64,000 bases of DNA from Arcobacter sp. CECT 8983 (GCF_004118855.1 NZ_PDKF01000014.1:62001-126000); one strand, 5' to 3'; shown: positions 1 to 9,147, counted from the stretch's first letter. Translations and numbers: made by a program. Notes: generated by a model from the letters alone, not told the origin.

Positions 1-221
1 AAAATGCTTTAGATGAACTTATCAAAGACAAAACTGTAATTGTTATAGCCCATAGACTTTCTACTATTGCCCATGCGGATAATATCCTAGTAGTAGAGAA
101 TGGTGTTATAAATGAACATGGTACACACCAAGAATTAATTAATAAAAAAGATAAATATTATTCTATGTTTCAAGCACAACAAAGAGTTAAAAAATGGGAT
201 GTAAAGAGTAGTTTAGTATGA
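1..221 (+). CDS. ABC transporter ATP-binding/permease protein, C-terminal fragment
   Basis: The window opens inside this gene; the frame from base 3 is open to a TGA at 219-221. The visible 72 residues are the end of an ABC ATPase domain. LDEL near the start lies just after the Walker B region, and AHRLSTI is the H-loop (switch histidine) typical of exporter-type ABC proteins. The [10 protein letters not shown] segment and the final helix also match the usual end of fused permease-ATPase exporters. The stop overlaps the next start (ATGA), so it is probably co-translated with the MFS gene downstream. Substrate cannot be seen. A role in siderophore export or peptide processing is possible only by context. 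Confidence 0.85.
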   Translation, partial: NALDELIKDKTVIVIAHRLSTIAHADNILVVENGVINEHGTHQELINKKDKYYSMFQAQQRVKKWDVKSSLV

Positions 222-1456
222 AAAAGAAATTAACTTTTACTACCATAATATTGCTATTCAGTCTTTATACAACTCAATTTTTAGGTTTAGGTTTTTTTGT
301 AGAAGCCTTTGTTGGTATTTTAAGACAAAATGGTGTTCCTTTAGAAAACCTTGGCTTTATTTATATGTTAGGGCTTTTTTGGGTATTTAGATTTTTATGG
401 GCACCTTTTATTGATAAAATATATTTTAAAAAAATGGGACATTATAGGGCTTGGATTCTTATTTTCCAATCTTTGATGGTTATTACCCTTTGTATTATTG
501 CTCTATTAAATGTAGAAGACAATCTTGCTTTAATAATATATCTATCAATGTTTTTTGCTTTTTTTGCAGCTTCACAAAATATTGCTTTAGATGCCTTTGC
601 TTTTAAAGTAACTTTTAAAAGACAGCGTTCTTTAATTAATGGAATAAAAGCAGGAGGTGGTCTTGTCGGTATGGTTCTAGGTGGAGGTTTTGGTTTAATT
701 CTTTATTCTAAATTTGGTTGGCAATATACTTTATTTGTAATGGCTATTTTCACATCAATTTCACTTCTTCAAATATTTATCTATACTGAACCAAAAATGA
801 AACATTCAAACTTTATTGAAAAAGTAGACTATAAACAATATCTTACTTTTTGGAAAACAAAAAAGAAAAAACTGTGGTTTATTTTGCTTCTTTTTTATCC
901 AGCTACTATCTCTTCTGCTTTTGGAATGATTACACCTCTTCTTGTAGATTTAAATTGGAGTTTAGACAAAATAGGTTTTTCTGTTCATATAGTAGGATAT
1001 GGAATAGGTTTTTTAGCCTCTTTTACTGCTTCTTTCTTAATAAGTAAATTTGGTAAAAAAAATATTCTAATAATTGCTGCATTAGGACAAATTGTAGGTA
1101 TTTTGATGCTTCTATTAATTTTTGAACATCATGAAAATGAACTTATTGTAATGTTAATAATAGGATTTGTATTCTTATTCTATACTCCTTCACAAGTTTT
1201 AATGACAACATTAATGATGGATTTATCTTCAAATAAATCCCCTGCTTCACAATTTGCGATACAACATAGTATTTACATGTTCTCTGGGATTTTCTTTAGT
1301 TCCATATCTGTTTCTTTATCTGGAATTTTAGGTTACGAAAAGATAATTATAATTTGTGCCTTTATAGGCTTAATATCAATCTATTTTTCAACAAAAATTG
1401 AATTTATTATAAAAAGGAATAAAAATGAAAGAAATCAAGCCTTTAATGGCAGTTAA
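218..1456 (+). CDS. MFS transporter, RhtX/FptX- or AmpG-like
   Basis: Integral membrane protein of 412 residues with about 12 hydrophobic segments. The N-terminal part (G-V-P-L-E-N-L-G-F, then FLWAPFIDK near residue 60) resembles the MFS branch that includes AmpG (muropeptide uptake) and RhtX/FptX (ferric siderophore uptake through the inner membrane). The segment [12 protein letters not shown] around residue 120 fits the same branch, where SATQD-A-DA is usual. Start ATG overlaps the ABC transporter stop by 4 nt, and the gene runs 32 nt into the next MFS gene. The pairing of ABC exporter, this uptake-type MFS and an export-type MFS suggests small-molecule (siderophore) traffic, but no biosynthetic gene lies in the window. 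Family confidence is good, substrate confidence low. Confidence 0.75.
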   Translation: MKKKLTFTTIILLFSLYTTQFLGLGFFVEAFVGILRQNGVPLENLGFIYMLGLFWVFRFLWAPFIDKIYFKKMGHYRAWILIFQSLMVITLCIIALLNVEDNLALIIYLSMFFAFFAASQNIALDAFAFKVTFKRQRSLINGIKAGGGLVGMVLGGGFGLILYSKFGWQYTLFVMAIFTSISLLQIFIYTEPKMKHSNFIEKVDYKQYLTFWKTKKKKLWFILLLFYPATISSAFGMITPLLVDLNWSLDKIGFSVHIVGYGIGFLASFTASFLISKFGKKNILIIAALGQIVGILMLLLIFEHHENELIVMLIIGFVFLFYTPSQVLMTTLMMDLSSNKSPASQFAIQHSIYMFSGIFFSSISVSLSGILGYEKIIIICAFIGLISIYFSTKIEFIIKRNKNERNQAFNGS

Positions 1457-2603
1457 TATTTTATGTGTTTCTTCTATGATGGCTTTTTTAGCTGTTGTAG
1501 GACCTATAATTAGAAGTTTAAACCTACAAGAGTGGCATGCTGGTCTTATGGTAGCACTTGCAGGAGTTGCGTGGGTATTACTCTCAAGATTTTGGGGTAA
1601 AAAAAGTGATTATTATGGAAGAAAAAATATTTTAGTTTTTACAATATTTGGATTTTTCCTTTCTTACTTATTTTTAGCAGTATTTGTAAACTATGCAATA
1701 ATAACGCCACCTACAATTATTATTTCACTTAGTGCTTTAGTTTTTGCAAGAGTAATGATTGGGGTATTTTATTCTGCTATTCCTCCTGTTTCAAATGCTT
1801 TTATTGCAGATAAAGTGGAACCTAAAAAAAGAACTTCTTATATGGCAAGCTTAGGAGCTGCAAATGGAATTGGCATGGTATTAGGACCAATGGTTGGTGG
1901 AGCACTTGCTATATATGGATTAACAACACCTTTATATTTTGCAGCTATTTTACCTTTAGTTGCAGTTGGTATCATATATTTTAGTTTAGAACCAAGTAAA
2001 AAAAGAGAAAAGACACAAGAAAAACCCATTCATTTTTTAGATAAAAGATTAAGACTACCTATGATTACATCATTTTTTACTATGTATAGTATTGTAACTT
2101 CACAAGTTTGTCTTGGTTTCTTTATACTTGATAAGTTTCATTTAACGCAAATTGAAACAGCAAAAAGTACAGGATATATTTTAGCAATCATTGGAGTTGT
2201 TTTTATATTAACTCAAATTGTAGTTTCTAAATTAAAAAATATTTCATCATATACTTGGTTAACAATTGGTTCAATTCTTTGTACTTTTGGTTATTTCTTA
2301 ATTAGCATCATTACAAATCAGTTTCAACTTACTATTTCATTTAGTATAGGAACTGTTGGCTTAGGTATGCTTATGCCTGCATTTTTAGCTATTACTGCTA
2401 ATAGTGTACAAGAACATGAGCAAGGAGTTGCAGCAGGAACAGTTTCAGCAGCCCAAGGTTTAGGAATAATTGTAGGTCCATTATTAAGTACTATGCTTTA
2501 TGGAATAGCTCCTGAAACACCATTTTTGTTTTCAGCAATTACTTTTTTATTTTTAACTATAATCTCACTTTCTTATAAAAGAGGAGAAATTATTAAATGT
2601 TAG
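1425..2603 (+). CDS. MFS transporter, drug/siderophore exporter type
   Basis: Protein of 392 residues with 12 predicted membrane segments. The motif GKKSDYYGRK near residue 60 is the loop 2-3 signature of MFS drug:H+ antiporters (DHA1 family, TetA/EntS-like). A proline/glycine-rich motif C is visible as GMVLGPMVGG near residue 145. The start at 1425 is supported by AAGGA at a good distance, although it lies inside the previous gene (32-nt overlap), which implies translational coupling. The stop overlaps the mntP start. By family it should export a small molecule in exchange for protons. In this context a siderophore is a reasonable guess, not shown. Confidence 0.8.
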   Translation: MKEIKPLMAVNILCVSSMMAFLAVVGPIIRSLNLQEWHAGLMVALAGVAWVLLSRFWGKKSDYYGRKNILVFTIFGFFLSYLFLAVFVNYAIITPPTIIISLSALVFARVMIGVFYSAIPPVSNAFIADKVEPKKRTSYMASLGAANGIGMVLGPMVGGALAIYGLTTPLYFAAILPLVAVGIIYFSLEPSKKREKTQEKPIHFLDKRLRLPMITSFFTMYSIVTSQVCLGFFILDKFHLTQIETAKSTGYILAIIGVVFILTQIVVSKLKNISSYTWLTIGSILCTFGYFLISIITNQFQLTISFSIGTVGLGMLMPAFLAITANSVQEHEQGVAAGTVSAAQGLGIIVGPLLSTMLYGIAPETPFLFSAITFLFLTIISLSYKRGEIIKC

Positions 2604-3148
2604 AAGTTATTATCTTAAGCATTGCACTTAGTATGGATGCATTTGCTGTTTCTATTGGATTAGGTATTAAAAATAAAGAAAAAATAAAAAGTCTTGCAAT
2701 TATTGCTGGTCTTTATTTTGGTGTTTTTCAAGCTTTAATGCCATTTATTGGCTATGCAGGTGGTGTTGGTTTACAAGATATAATTGGTGGATATGATTTT
2801 TGGATTGCCTTTATTCTTTTACTAATAATTGGTGGAAAAATGATTTATGAAGCCTTTTTGGAACCAGTTGAAGAAGAGATTACAAAAGTTTCTCACAAAA
2901 TATTATTAACACTTGCAATAGCCACAAGTATTGATGCTATGGCAGCAGGTTTTTCTTTACATTTATTTAATCTAAATGTATATTTATCTTTAGCAATTAT
3001 AGGTATTACTACTTTTATCTTTAGTATCATTGGAGTTTTAATTGGTGCAAAAGGTGGAGCTAAATATGAAAGTAAAGCTGAAATCTTAGGTGGAGTTATT
3101 CTTATCATCATTGGATTTAAAATTCTTCTACAAAACCTATTCATATAA
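2597..3148 (+). CDS. mntP: Manganese efflux pump MntP
   Basis: A 183-residue protein with six hydrophobic segments arranged as two repeats. Each repeat carries a short acidic membrane motif: SMDAFAVSIGLG near residue 12 and TSIDAMAAGFSL near residue 110, the pair of aspartates conserved in MntP (DUF204). The family exports Mn2+ from the cytoplasm. The start ATG lies within the end of the preceding MFS gene (7-nt overlap) and the gene ends the operon, being followed by a strong hairpin. The yybP-ykoY manganese riboswitch that often precedes mntP is not present, as expected for an internal operon gene. Length is normal for the family. Confidence 0.93.
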   Translation: MLEVIILSIALSMDAFAVSIGLGIKNKEKIKSLAIIAGLYFGVFQALMPFIGYAGGVGLQDIIGGYDFWIAFILLLIIGGKMIYEAFLEPVEEEITKVSHKILLTLAIATSIDAMAAGFSLHLFNLNVYLSLAIIGITTFIFSIIGVLIGAKGGAKYESKAEILGGVILIIIGFKILLQNLFI

Positions 3149-3184
3149 AAAATAAGAAGAGATTTTTTCCTCTTCTTATTTTTG
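3147..3184 (+). terminator. Terminator after mntP
   Basis: Arms AAAATAAGAAGAG and CTCTTCTTATTTT flank a T-rich loop; the 3' arm ends in T residues. It closes the transporter operon. Confidence 0.75.
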
Positions 3185-3195
3185 TATTTCTAAGT

Positions 3196-3201
3196 TATAA
3201 T
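3196..3201 (+). promoter_or_regulatory. Putative -10 box for the TAXI protein gene
   Basis: TATAAT 27 bases before the start ATG, in an A/T-rich tract with no clear -35 box, as is usual for sigma-70 promoters in Campylobacterota. The implied 5' leader is very short and no good Shine-Dalgarno is seen. Confidence 0.5.
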
Positions 3202-3227
3202 AATAAAAATAATAAAGTGAAATACAA

Positions 3228-4505
3228 ATGAAATATAAATTTTTTACCATCTCAATACCAATTTTTTTATTAATTATTGCTTCTTTTTATATAACGTCTA
3301 AATTTATAAAACCACCTCCTAAAAAAGAAATAACAATAGCAGCTGGTTCTATAACTGGCAATTATTATAAAACAGCCTTAATTTATAAAAAACTATTAGA
3401 AAAAGAGAATGTAAAAGTAAATCTTTTAACTTCTGCTGGTTCTATTGAAAATATAAACTTGCTAAAACAGAATAAAGCAGATATAGCTTTTATTCAAAAT
3501 GGAACAACAAAAAACAAAGAAGAAGGTATAAAATCTCTTGCTTCAATATATTATGAACCTTTATGGGTATTTTATAGAAATGAGGGTTTTTCTATAAACT
3601 ATATTATTCAATTAATTTCTAAAAAAATATCAATAGGAGCAGAAGGTAGCGGTACAAAAGATTTAACCTCAAAAATATTAAAAGATAATGGTATAGACAG
3701 TACAAATTCTACAATATTTAATTATGATGATAAAAAAGCAAAAGAAGAGTTAATAAAAGGAAATATTGATGCAATGTTTGTTGTTTCTGCTCATGAATCT
3801 AAGACAATAGAAGAATTACTTTCTAACCCAAATATAAATGTGTTAAGTTTTAAAAGAGCAAAAGCTTATAGTAGAAAGTATCCATTTTTAGAAGCACTAA
3901 ATCTTTATGAAGGAACTTTAGATTTATATAAAAACTTACCTGATGAAGATATAAATCTTTTATCAACTACTGCAAACTTAGCAGTTAAAGATGGATTTTC
4001 CGAAGAGTTAATAAGACTTGTTCTAAAAAAGGCAAAAGAAGTTCATAGTAAAAAAGATTTATTTGCGAAAGCAGAACAGTTTCCAAATGATTTAAATATG
4101 CAACTTGAAATACATGAAGAAGCACAAAGATATTTTGAATATGGAGATACTTGGCTTGAAAAGATTTTTCCTTATTGGATAGCATCAAATATAGATAGAT
4201 TAAAACTATTTATTATTCCTTTGCTTACTTTATTATTCCCTCTTTTTAAAGGTTTTTTCCCATTATATACTTGGACGATGCGATCAAAAATATATAAATG
4301 GTATGATGAAGTAAAAGATTTAGATAATAGAATTGACACCTTATCTAAAAAGGAACTAGAAAAAGAACTAATAACCATAAATGAGTTAAAACAAGAAACT
4401 CAAAAAGAAACAAAAGTTCCTCTATCTTTTATGGGTGAATATTACAATTTGCAACTACATATTGATTTAATAGAACAAAAAATAGAAAAAAAGCTTTCTT
4501 CTTAG
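3228..4505 (+). CDS. TAXI-family TRAP-type solute-binding protein, membrane anchored
   Basis: Protein of 425 residues. An N-terminal hydrophobic segment (residues 8-28) is followed by a TAXI (TRAP-associated extracytoplasmic immunogenic) binding domain. ITIAAGSITGNYYK near residue 36 and the GAEGSGTKD motif near residue 142 are typical. A second hydrophobic stretch at about residues 325-348 and a charged, probably cytoplasmic tail of about 75 residues follow. The family normally feeds a fused DctQM permease, but no TRAP permease gene is near. The tail is predicted helical and could contact a partner inside the cell. It is a single-gene unit with its own promoter. Ligand unknown. Confidence 0.75.
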   Translation: MKYKFFTISIPIFLLIIASFYITSKFIKPPPKKEITIAAGSITGNYYKTALIYKKLLEKENVKVNLLTSAGSIENINLLKQNKADIAFIQNGTTKNKEEGIKSLASIYYEPLWVFYRNEGFSINYIIQLISKKISIGAEGSGTKDLTSKILKDNGIDSTNSTIFNYDDKKAKEELIKGNIDAMFVVSAHESKTIEELLSNPNINVLSFKRAKAYSRKYPFLEALNLYEGTLDLYKNLPDEDINLLSTTANLAVKDGFSEELIRLVLKKAKEVHSKKDLFAKAEQFPNDLNMQLEIHEEAQRYFEYGDTWLEKIFPYWIASNIDRLKLFIIPLLTLLFPLFKGFFPLYTWTMRSKIYKWYDEVKDLDNRIDTLSKKELEKELITINELKQETQKETKVPLSFMGEYYNLQLHIDLIEQKIEKKLSS

Positions 4506-4533
4506 TTTAAAAAGCTATTATATTTACTTTAGA

Positions 4534-4539
4534 TATAAT
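4534..4539 (+). promoter_or_regulatory. Putative -10 box for trpS
   Basis: TATAAT 32 bases before the TTG start of trpS, preceded by T-rich sequence and no clear -35 box. Confidence 0.5.
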
Positions 4540-4570
4540 ACATTTTTTAAAAAATTTAAGGAAGTATAAA

Positions 4571-5533
4571 TTGAGAATATTATCTGGAATTCAACCAAGT
4601 GGAACTTTACATATTGGTAACTACTTCGGAGCAATTAAGAAAATGGTTGAGTCACAAGACCAAGGTGATTTATTTGCATTTGTTGCATCATACCATGCTT
4701 TAACAACAGTTAAAGAAAAAGAGCTTTTAGAAAAAAACATTTTTGAAGCAGTAGTTAACTTTTTATCATTAGGAATGGACCCTGAAAAATCAACTTTTTG
4801 GGTACAAAGTGATGTAAAAGAGGTACTTGAGTTATACTGGATATTATCAAACCATACATCTATGGGTCTTCTTGAAAGAGCACATTCATACAAAGATAAA
4901 ATAGCAAAAGGAATTAATGCTAATCATGGATTATTTTCATATCCAGTTTTAATGGCTGCTGATATTTTACTTTATGATTCAAATATCGTTCCTGTTGGGA
5001 AAGACCAAATCCAACACGTAGAAATGACAAGAGATATTGCAAATAGCTTTAATCACCACTACAACACAGATATCTTTGTAATGCCAGAAGCAAAAGTTGA
5101 TGAAGTTGTAGCAACAGTTCCTGGAACGGATGGAGCTAAAATGTCTAAATCTTATGGAAATACTATTGATATGTTTGGAACCAAAAAAGGTGTAAAAAAG
5201 CAAGTTATGTCAATTGTAACTGATTCTAAAGAGCTTGACGAACCAAAAGAATGGGAGAACTGCAATATTTACAAACTTTGTGAACTATTTATGAATGATG
5301 ATGAACTAAAAGATTTACAACAAAGATATGCTACTCCTGGGGAAGGTTATGGACATTTCAAATTAACTTTATTAGATAAAATCAATGAACACTTTGCTCC
5401 ATATCAAGAAAGAAGAGAACACTTACTAAATAATCCAAAAGAAGTAAAAGAGATTTTAGAGTTTGGAGCAAGTAAAGCAAGAAAAATAGCAAGTGCTAAG
5501 ATGGATAAAATTAGATCAATTGTTGGTCTGTAA
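4571..5533 (+). CDS. trpS: Tryptophan--tRNA ligase
   Basis: Class I aminoacyl-tRNA synthetase that charges tRNA-Trp in the cytoplasm. The HIGH signature appears as TLHIGNY at residues 12-18 and the KMSKS loop as KMSKS at about 190-194. GMDPEKSTFWVQSD and the DQIQH motif near residue 144 are also typical of TrpRS. Length (320) is normal. The start is TTG, chosen because AAGGAAG lies just upstream and the N-terminus MRILSGIQPSG matches the family exactly. It is followed after 9 bases by the CBS-GGDEF gene, so the two are likely cotranscribed. Confidence 0.97.
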   Translation: MRILSGIQPSGTLHIGNYFGAIKKMVESQDQGDLFAFVASYHALTTVKEKELLEKNIFEAVVNFLSLGMDPEKSTFWVQSDVKEVLELYWILSNHTSMGLLERAHSYKDKIAKGINANHGLFSYPVLMAADILLYDSNIVPVGKDQIQHVEMTRDIANSFNHHYNTDIFVMPEAKVDEVVATVPGTDGAKMSKSYGNTIDMFGTKKGVKKQVMSIVTDSKELDEPKEWENCNIYKLCELFMNDDELKDLQQRYATPGEGYGHFKLTLLDKINEHFAPYQERREHLLNNPKEVKEILEFGASKARKIASAKMDKIRSIVGL

Positions 5534-5542
5534 GGATAAAAA

Positions 5543-6886
5543 ATGATACCTGAAGTACTAGATATAGCAATAAAAGATATTCTTACATTAGATTCAAATA
5601 AAACATTAGAAGAAGCTATAAAAAAAATGGCAGCTTCAAATCTTAGAACAATAGTTATAACTGATACTTCATCTTATAAAATTCTTACAACAACTCAATT
5701 AATTGATTTTAAATTAGAAAAAATAGAGCATTCAACTAAGCTTAAAGATTTAGGATTAAGAGAAGTCAAAGTTATAAGTAAAAATCTTAATCTAATCAAC
5801 CTTCTAAACGAGATAAGTTCAACTGAAGAGTATATGGTAATAGTTGATGAAAACAATAAACTAGAAGGTATTCTTTCATATACTGATATAATCAATAATA
5901 TTGACCCTCAAATGCTAATGGAAAGACAAACAATAGGTAATTTAATTTTAAATTATCAAGCAGTATTTGCATATAAAGATTCATCAGCACTTCATGCAGT
6001 TAAACTTATTAAACATAGTGGAAATGATGCAGTCATTATTAAAGACAATGATGAAAAAGCCATTGGTATTTTTACTTCAAAAGATTTTATAAATCTTATT
6101 CATTTAGATTGTGATTTAACACAAAAAATTTCAAACTTTATGACAAGTCCTATAAAAACATTAAAAGAACAATCTACAATTGCAGATGCCTTAGCTTTTA
6201 TTAGAAAACAAAAATTTAAAAGAATTATTATTGAAAATGACAATGGCAATGTAACTGGAATAATCTCTCAAAAAGAGCTTTTAAGAATTGTTTATAATAA
6301 ATGGATTGAGCTTATGAAAAAAGAGGGAAATAAAATCTCTAAAACAAATGAAGCTCTAATTCAAACTCAAACAGAATTAGAAGAACTTGCAACAACTGAC
6401 TACTTAACAAAAATTTATAATAGACAAAAATTTGAGTCATTTTTAGAGTATGAAATAAAAAAACTTGATAGATATGACAATGGTGCTTTTACAATTTTGC
6501 TTGTGGATATTGACCACTTTAAAAAAGTAAATGATTCATATGGACATCTTAAAGGAGATTCTGTACTGCAAGATTTTGCAAAAATTTTAAATTTTAGCTC
6601 AAGAAAAAGTGATGTTGTCGCTAGATGGGGAGGAGAAGAGTTTATAGTTTTACTTCCACATACAAGTATTGAAGAAGCAATCTTAGTTGCAGAAAAAATA
6701 CGTTCAACAGTTGAAATACATGATTTTAAAGACAACCTTACTTTAACTTGTTCTGTAGGAATTTCTCAATATCACAAAAATGATACGAGAAGAGAGATTT
6801 TTAATAGAGCAGATAATGCTTTATATAAAGCAAAAGCTCTTGGAAGAAATAGAATAGAAATAGAAGTTTTAAGCTGTAATGTTTAA
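5543..6886 (+). CDS. CBS-domain diguanylate cyclase
   Basis: Protein of 447 residues without membrane segments. The first ~255 residues contain two CBS-domain pairs, which in other proteins bind adenine nucleotides. A helical linker leads to a GGDEF domain from about residue 290. The active-site motif is GGEEF at 363-367 and the product-inhibition site RxxD is intact (R354, D357), so it should make cyclic di-GMP and be feedback-inhibited. The architecture suggests a cytoplasmic enzyme that ties second-messenger synthesis to energy state, which is inference. It follows trpS closely but is not functionally related in any obvious way. No EAL domain is present. Confidence 0.9.
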   Translation: MIPEVLDIAIKDILTLDSNKTLEEAIKKMAASNLRTIVITDTSSYKILTTTQLIDFKLEKIEHSTKLKDLGLREVKVISKNLNLINLLNEISSTEEYMVIVDENNKLEGILSYTDIINNIDPQMLMERQTIGNLILNYQAVFAYKDSSALHAVKLIKHSGNDAVIIKDNDEKAIGIFTSKDFINLIHLDCDLTQKISNFMTSPIKTLKEQSTIADALAFIRKQKFKRIIIENDNGNVTGIISQKELLRIVYNKWIELMKKEGNKISKTNEALIQTQTELEELATTDYLTKIYNRQKFESFLEYEIKKLDRYDNGAFTILLVDIDHFKKVNDSYGHLKGDSVLQDFAKILNFSSRKSDVVARWGGEEFIVLLPHTSIEEAILVAEKIRSTVEIHDFKDNLTLTCSVGISQYHKNDTRREIFNRADNALYKAKALGRNRIEIEVLSCNV

Positions 6887-6890
6887 ACTT

Positions 6891-7586
6891 CTATTTCTTA
6901 CAGATATAAATTTGTTTATCAGCTTTCTCATCACTATGAAGACTAAAGTCTCTTAACTCTTCAACTTTAAAGCCAGCTTTTTTTAACATCTTTTTCAATC
7001 TATCTTTACTATGATAATATTGAGTTATAAAATCTTTTTCTTTTTTAAAAGATTCATCTTCTTCTTTAATAAATAAAGTTAGATCAGTAATCAATTTTTC
7101 GTCTTCATAAATAGCATCAATAGCAATAAACTTATCATCAAAGTCCATAGTAATACAGCCTTGTGCTATATCTTCAAAACCATAAAGAGTATTTACATCA
7201 AAGATAAAGTATCCATTGTCATTTAAACTGTTATAAACATTTTCAAAAAACTCTTTTAAGCCATCTTTTTGAATATAATTTATTACATCAAAAATAGCAG
7301 TTACACAATCATATTTTTCTTTTACATCTTTTAGATCAATACAAGCAACATTTTCAACACCTCTGTGATAGCAAGCTTCAATTTGTTCACTACTAAGATC
7401 AATTCCAAATGCTTTTTTTTGATTTAAATTTAGGCTTTCTACAAAAAAACCTTGTCCACAACCTACATCTAAAACATTGTCCAAGTCTTTATTAAAAACA
7501 ATTGACATAAATTCATTATGTAAAGTATATACCTCATCATAAAAGTCTAGAAAAGGCTCTATCTTAGAGTATAAATTTAATCCCAT
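6891..7586 (-). CDS. Class I SAM-dependent methyltransferase
   Basis: A 231-residue protein with the SAM-binding motif I VLDVGCGQGFF near residue 40. An acidic residue follows beta-2 (GIDLS near residue 62) and motif II/III positions are present (FIFDVNTLYGF near residue 150). This is a Rossmann-fold methyltransferase of the Methyltransf_25 type acting in the cytoplasm. The substrate cannot be told from sequence. It is the last gene of a minus-strand operon, overlapping hisG by 10 nt, and converges on the CBS-GGDEF gene with only 4 bases between stops. The hisG overlap says little about function. Confidence 0.8.
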   Translation of the reverse strand: MGLNLYSKIEPFLDFYDEVYTLHNEFMSIVFNKDLDNVLDVGCGQGFFVESLNLNQKKAFGIDLSSEQIEACYHRGVENVACIDLKDVKEKYDCVTAIFDVINYIQKDGLKEFFENVYNSLNDNGYFIFDVNTLYGFEDIAQGCITMDFDDKFIAIDAIYEDEKLITDLTLFIKEEDESFKKEKDFITQYYHSKDRLKKMLKKAGFKVEELRDFSLHSDEKADKQIYICKK

Positions 7587-8194
7587 TGAATAACAGCTTC
7601 TAATTTTTCTTTTAAATCAAAAATCTTATCTTTTTTTGCATAATAAGCATTTTTGTTTGCAATTAGATGGGCAGAACTTTCCATAATTGTAGGTCCTACT
7701 TCTAAACCATTTTGTTTCATTGTTGCTCCTGTTTCTACAATATCAACAATACAATCTGCAAGATTAACTAATGGAGCCAATTCAATAGAACCATATAGTT
7801 TAATAATATCAACGGCCATTGCTTTTTCTTCAAAATATCTTTTTGCAATTTTTTCATGTTTTGTAGCAACAGTGATTTTACTTTTTGTCATATCAAGTTT
7901 TTGTCCTTTGATAAGTCCAAAGGCAACTTTACAAAAACCTAGTTGTAAGTCAAGTAGCTTAATTAAGTCATACTCTTTTTCTTCTAATACATCAAGCCCA
8001 ACAACACCTAAATCTGCTGCTCCATGCATTACATAAGTAGGTACATCTTGATTTCTTACATTTAAAAATCTAAATCCAGCTTTCTCTAAAATAAGTTTTC
8101 TATCTTCAAAAACAAACTCTTCATCAAATGCTTTTTCAAACTTTTCAAGAGTTTCTTTTGCTATTCTTCCCTTAGGTAATGCAATCGTTAGCAT
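7577..8194 (-). CDS. hisG: ATP phosphoribosyltransferase, short form
   Basis: Catalyses the first step of histidine biosynthesis, ATP plus PRPP to phosphoribosyl-ATP. LPKGRIAKET at the N-terminus, DLGVVGLDVLEE near residue 65 and the PRPP-binding DIVETGATM near residue 150 identify it. At 205 residues it lacks the C-terminal regulatory domain of long HisG. Short HisG proteins normally need HisZ, a HisRS-like regulatory subunit, for activity and feedback by histidine. No hisZ lies in the window. It overlaps coaX by 23 nt and the methyltransferase by 10 nt, so expression is probably coupled. Confidence 0.95.
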   Translation of the reverse strand: MLTIALPKGRIAKETLEKFEKAFDEEFVFEDRKLILEKAGFRFLNVRNQDVPTYVMHGAADLGVVGLDVLEEKEYDLIKLLDLQLGFCKVAFGLIKGQKLDMTKSKITVATKHEKIAKRYFEEKAMAVDIIKLYGSIELAPLVNLADCIVDIVETGATMKQNGLEVGPTIMESSAHLIANKNAYYAKKDKIFDLKEKLEAVIQWD

Positions 8195-8798
8195 TAATTA
8201 TCCTTCTCATATTTTCAAAAATTATATCTTTTTTATAGATGCTATTGTCAAAAAATTTACTTAAAAACTTTCCATCTCCACCAGTAAAAGTAATCTGCTT
8301 TTTTTTACTTACTTTTTTTATTGGTTCTATAATTGATTTTAGTATAGCATAAGAGATTGCATCTTTAGTACAAAGTGGGATTTTATCTAAATTTACCTTT
8401 GTATTTAAATCAACATTTAACTTATGAGAAATTTGAGGATAAATATCTTTATAAGCTTTTAGTCCAGGAAGGATAAATCCTCCTTTGTGCTTACCTTTTT
8501 TTACTATATCAACAGTTATAGCACTTCCTGCATCAACTATAATCCCATCTTCAATAAAACAACAGGCAATCTTTCTATCTAAACCCATACCAACATATTT
8601 TGTTTTAAATTTTATATATGGTTCTAAATCAACTATATCATCATTTGTAAGTTTTAATTTTGCCGTTGCATTTTCATTTACAGAGACATAATAAACTCTT
8701 TGCTCAAAATCAGGAATATGAGAATTTACTAAATATCTTTGTTCTTTGCCATCCACATTGAAATGAAAAGTTGTATTTCCAATATCACATAAAATCAA
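8172..8798 (-). CDS. coaX: Type III pantothenate kinase
   Basis: Phosphorylates pantothenate in the first step of coenzyme A synthesis. The N-terminal phosphate-binding motif ILCDIGNTTFHF, and DAGSAITVDIV near residue 100, which carries the conserved aspartate, are characteristic of the ASKHA-fold type III enzyme. The short length (208) is normal for Campylobacterota CoaX. The start is TTG, preceded by GGAGAG. The gene overlaps the upstream unknown gene by 14 nt and hisG by 23 nt, giving a tightly packed operon. Confidence 0.9.
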   Translation of the reverse strand: MILCDIGNTTFHFNVDGKEQRYLVNSHIPDFEQRVYYVSVNENATAKLKLTNDDIVDLEPYIKFKTKYVGMGLDRKIACCFIEDGIIVDAGSAITVDIVKKGKHKGGFILPGLKAYKDIYPQISHKLNVDLNTKVNLDKIPLCTKDAISYAILKSIIEPIKKVSKKKQITFTGGDGKFLSKFFDNSIYKKDIIFENMRRIINANDCIT

Positions 8799-9117
8799 CT
8801 CTTACTCTCCATTTATTCTCTTCAAGTAATTTTTTAGCTTTAGAACAAAGAGGAGACGATATTATTAACTCTTTTTTCTTAAAATTATGCTCTTTATACT
8901 GTGCTAATAAAGCTTCCATTTGCATTAAGTCTTCTGCATTTTTTCTTATGAATCTACTTTTTGAATCTACTATAAATATTGCATAATAGTCTTTATTTGT
9001 AGAAGTTGCCACAAATATTTTTATTTTTTTTCTACTTTTTAACTCTTTTGGACTTACTTCCTCAATATCTTTAAATAAAATATCTTTATTTAAATAGTAT
9101 TTTGTAATATCTTTCAA
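8785..9117 (-). CDS. Hypothetical protein, first gene of the coaX-hisG operon
   Basis: I do not recognise this 110-residue protein. It has no signal peptide or membrane segment, is very rich in lysine and glutamate, and reads as alternating strands and helices. A hydrophobic strand IKIFVATS near residue 33 and another, YYAIFIVDSKSR near residue 45, suggest a small alpha/beta fold. The start is TTG with a good AAGGGAA upstream, and a TATAAT lies about 30 bases before it. It overlaps coaX by 14 nt, so it is probably a real, cotranscribed gene. Function unknown. Confidence 0.7.
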   Translation of the reverse strand: MKDITKYYLNKDILFKDIEEVSPKELKSRKKIKIFVATSTNKDYYAIFIVDSKSRFIRKNAEDLMQMEALLAQYKEHNFKKKELIISSPLCSKAKKLLEENKWRVRVDFM

Positions 9118-9147
9118 AATTTCCCTTATATATTTCTATTTGAATAT

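Noticed and set aside
6415-6735. 106-residue frame opposite the GGDEF domain
   Set aside because: Shadow of a conserved catalytic domain.
7653-8036. 127-residue frame opposite hisG
   Set aside because: Mirror frame of a well-supported gene, with no ribosome-binding site or recognisable sequence.
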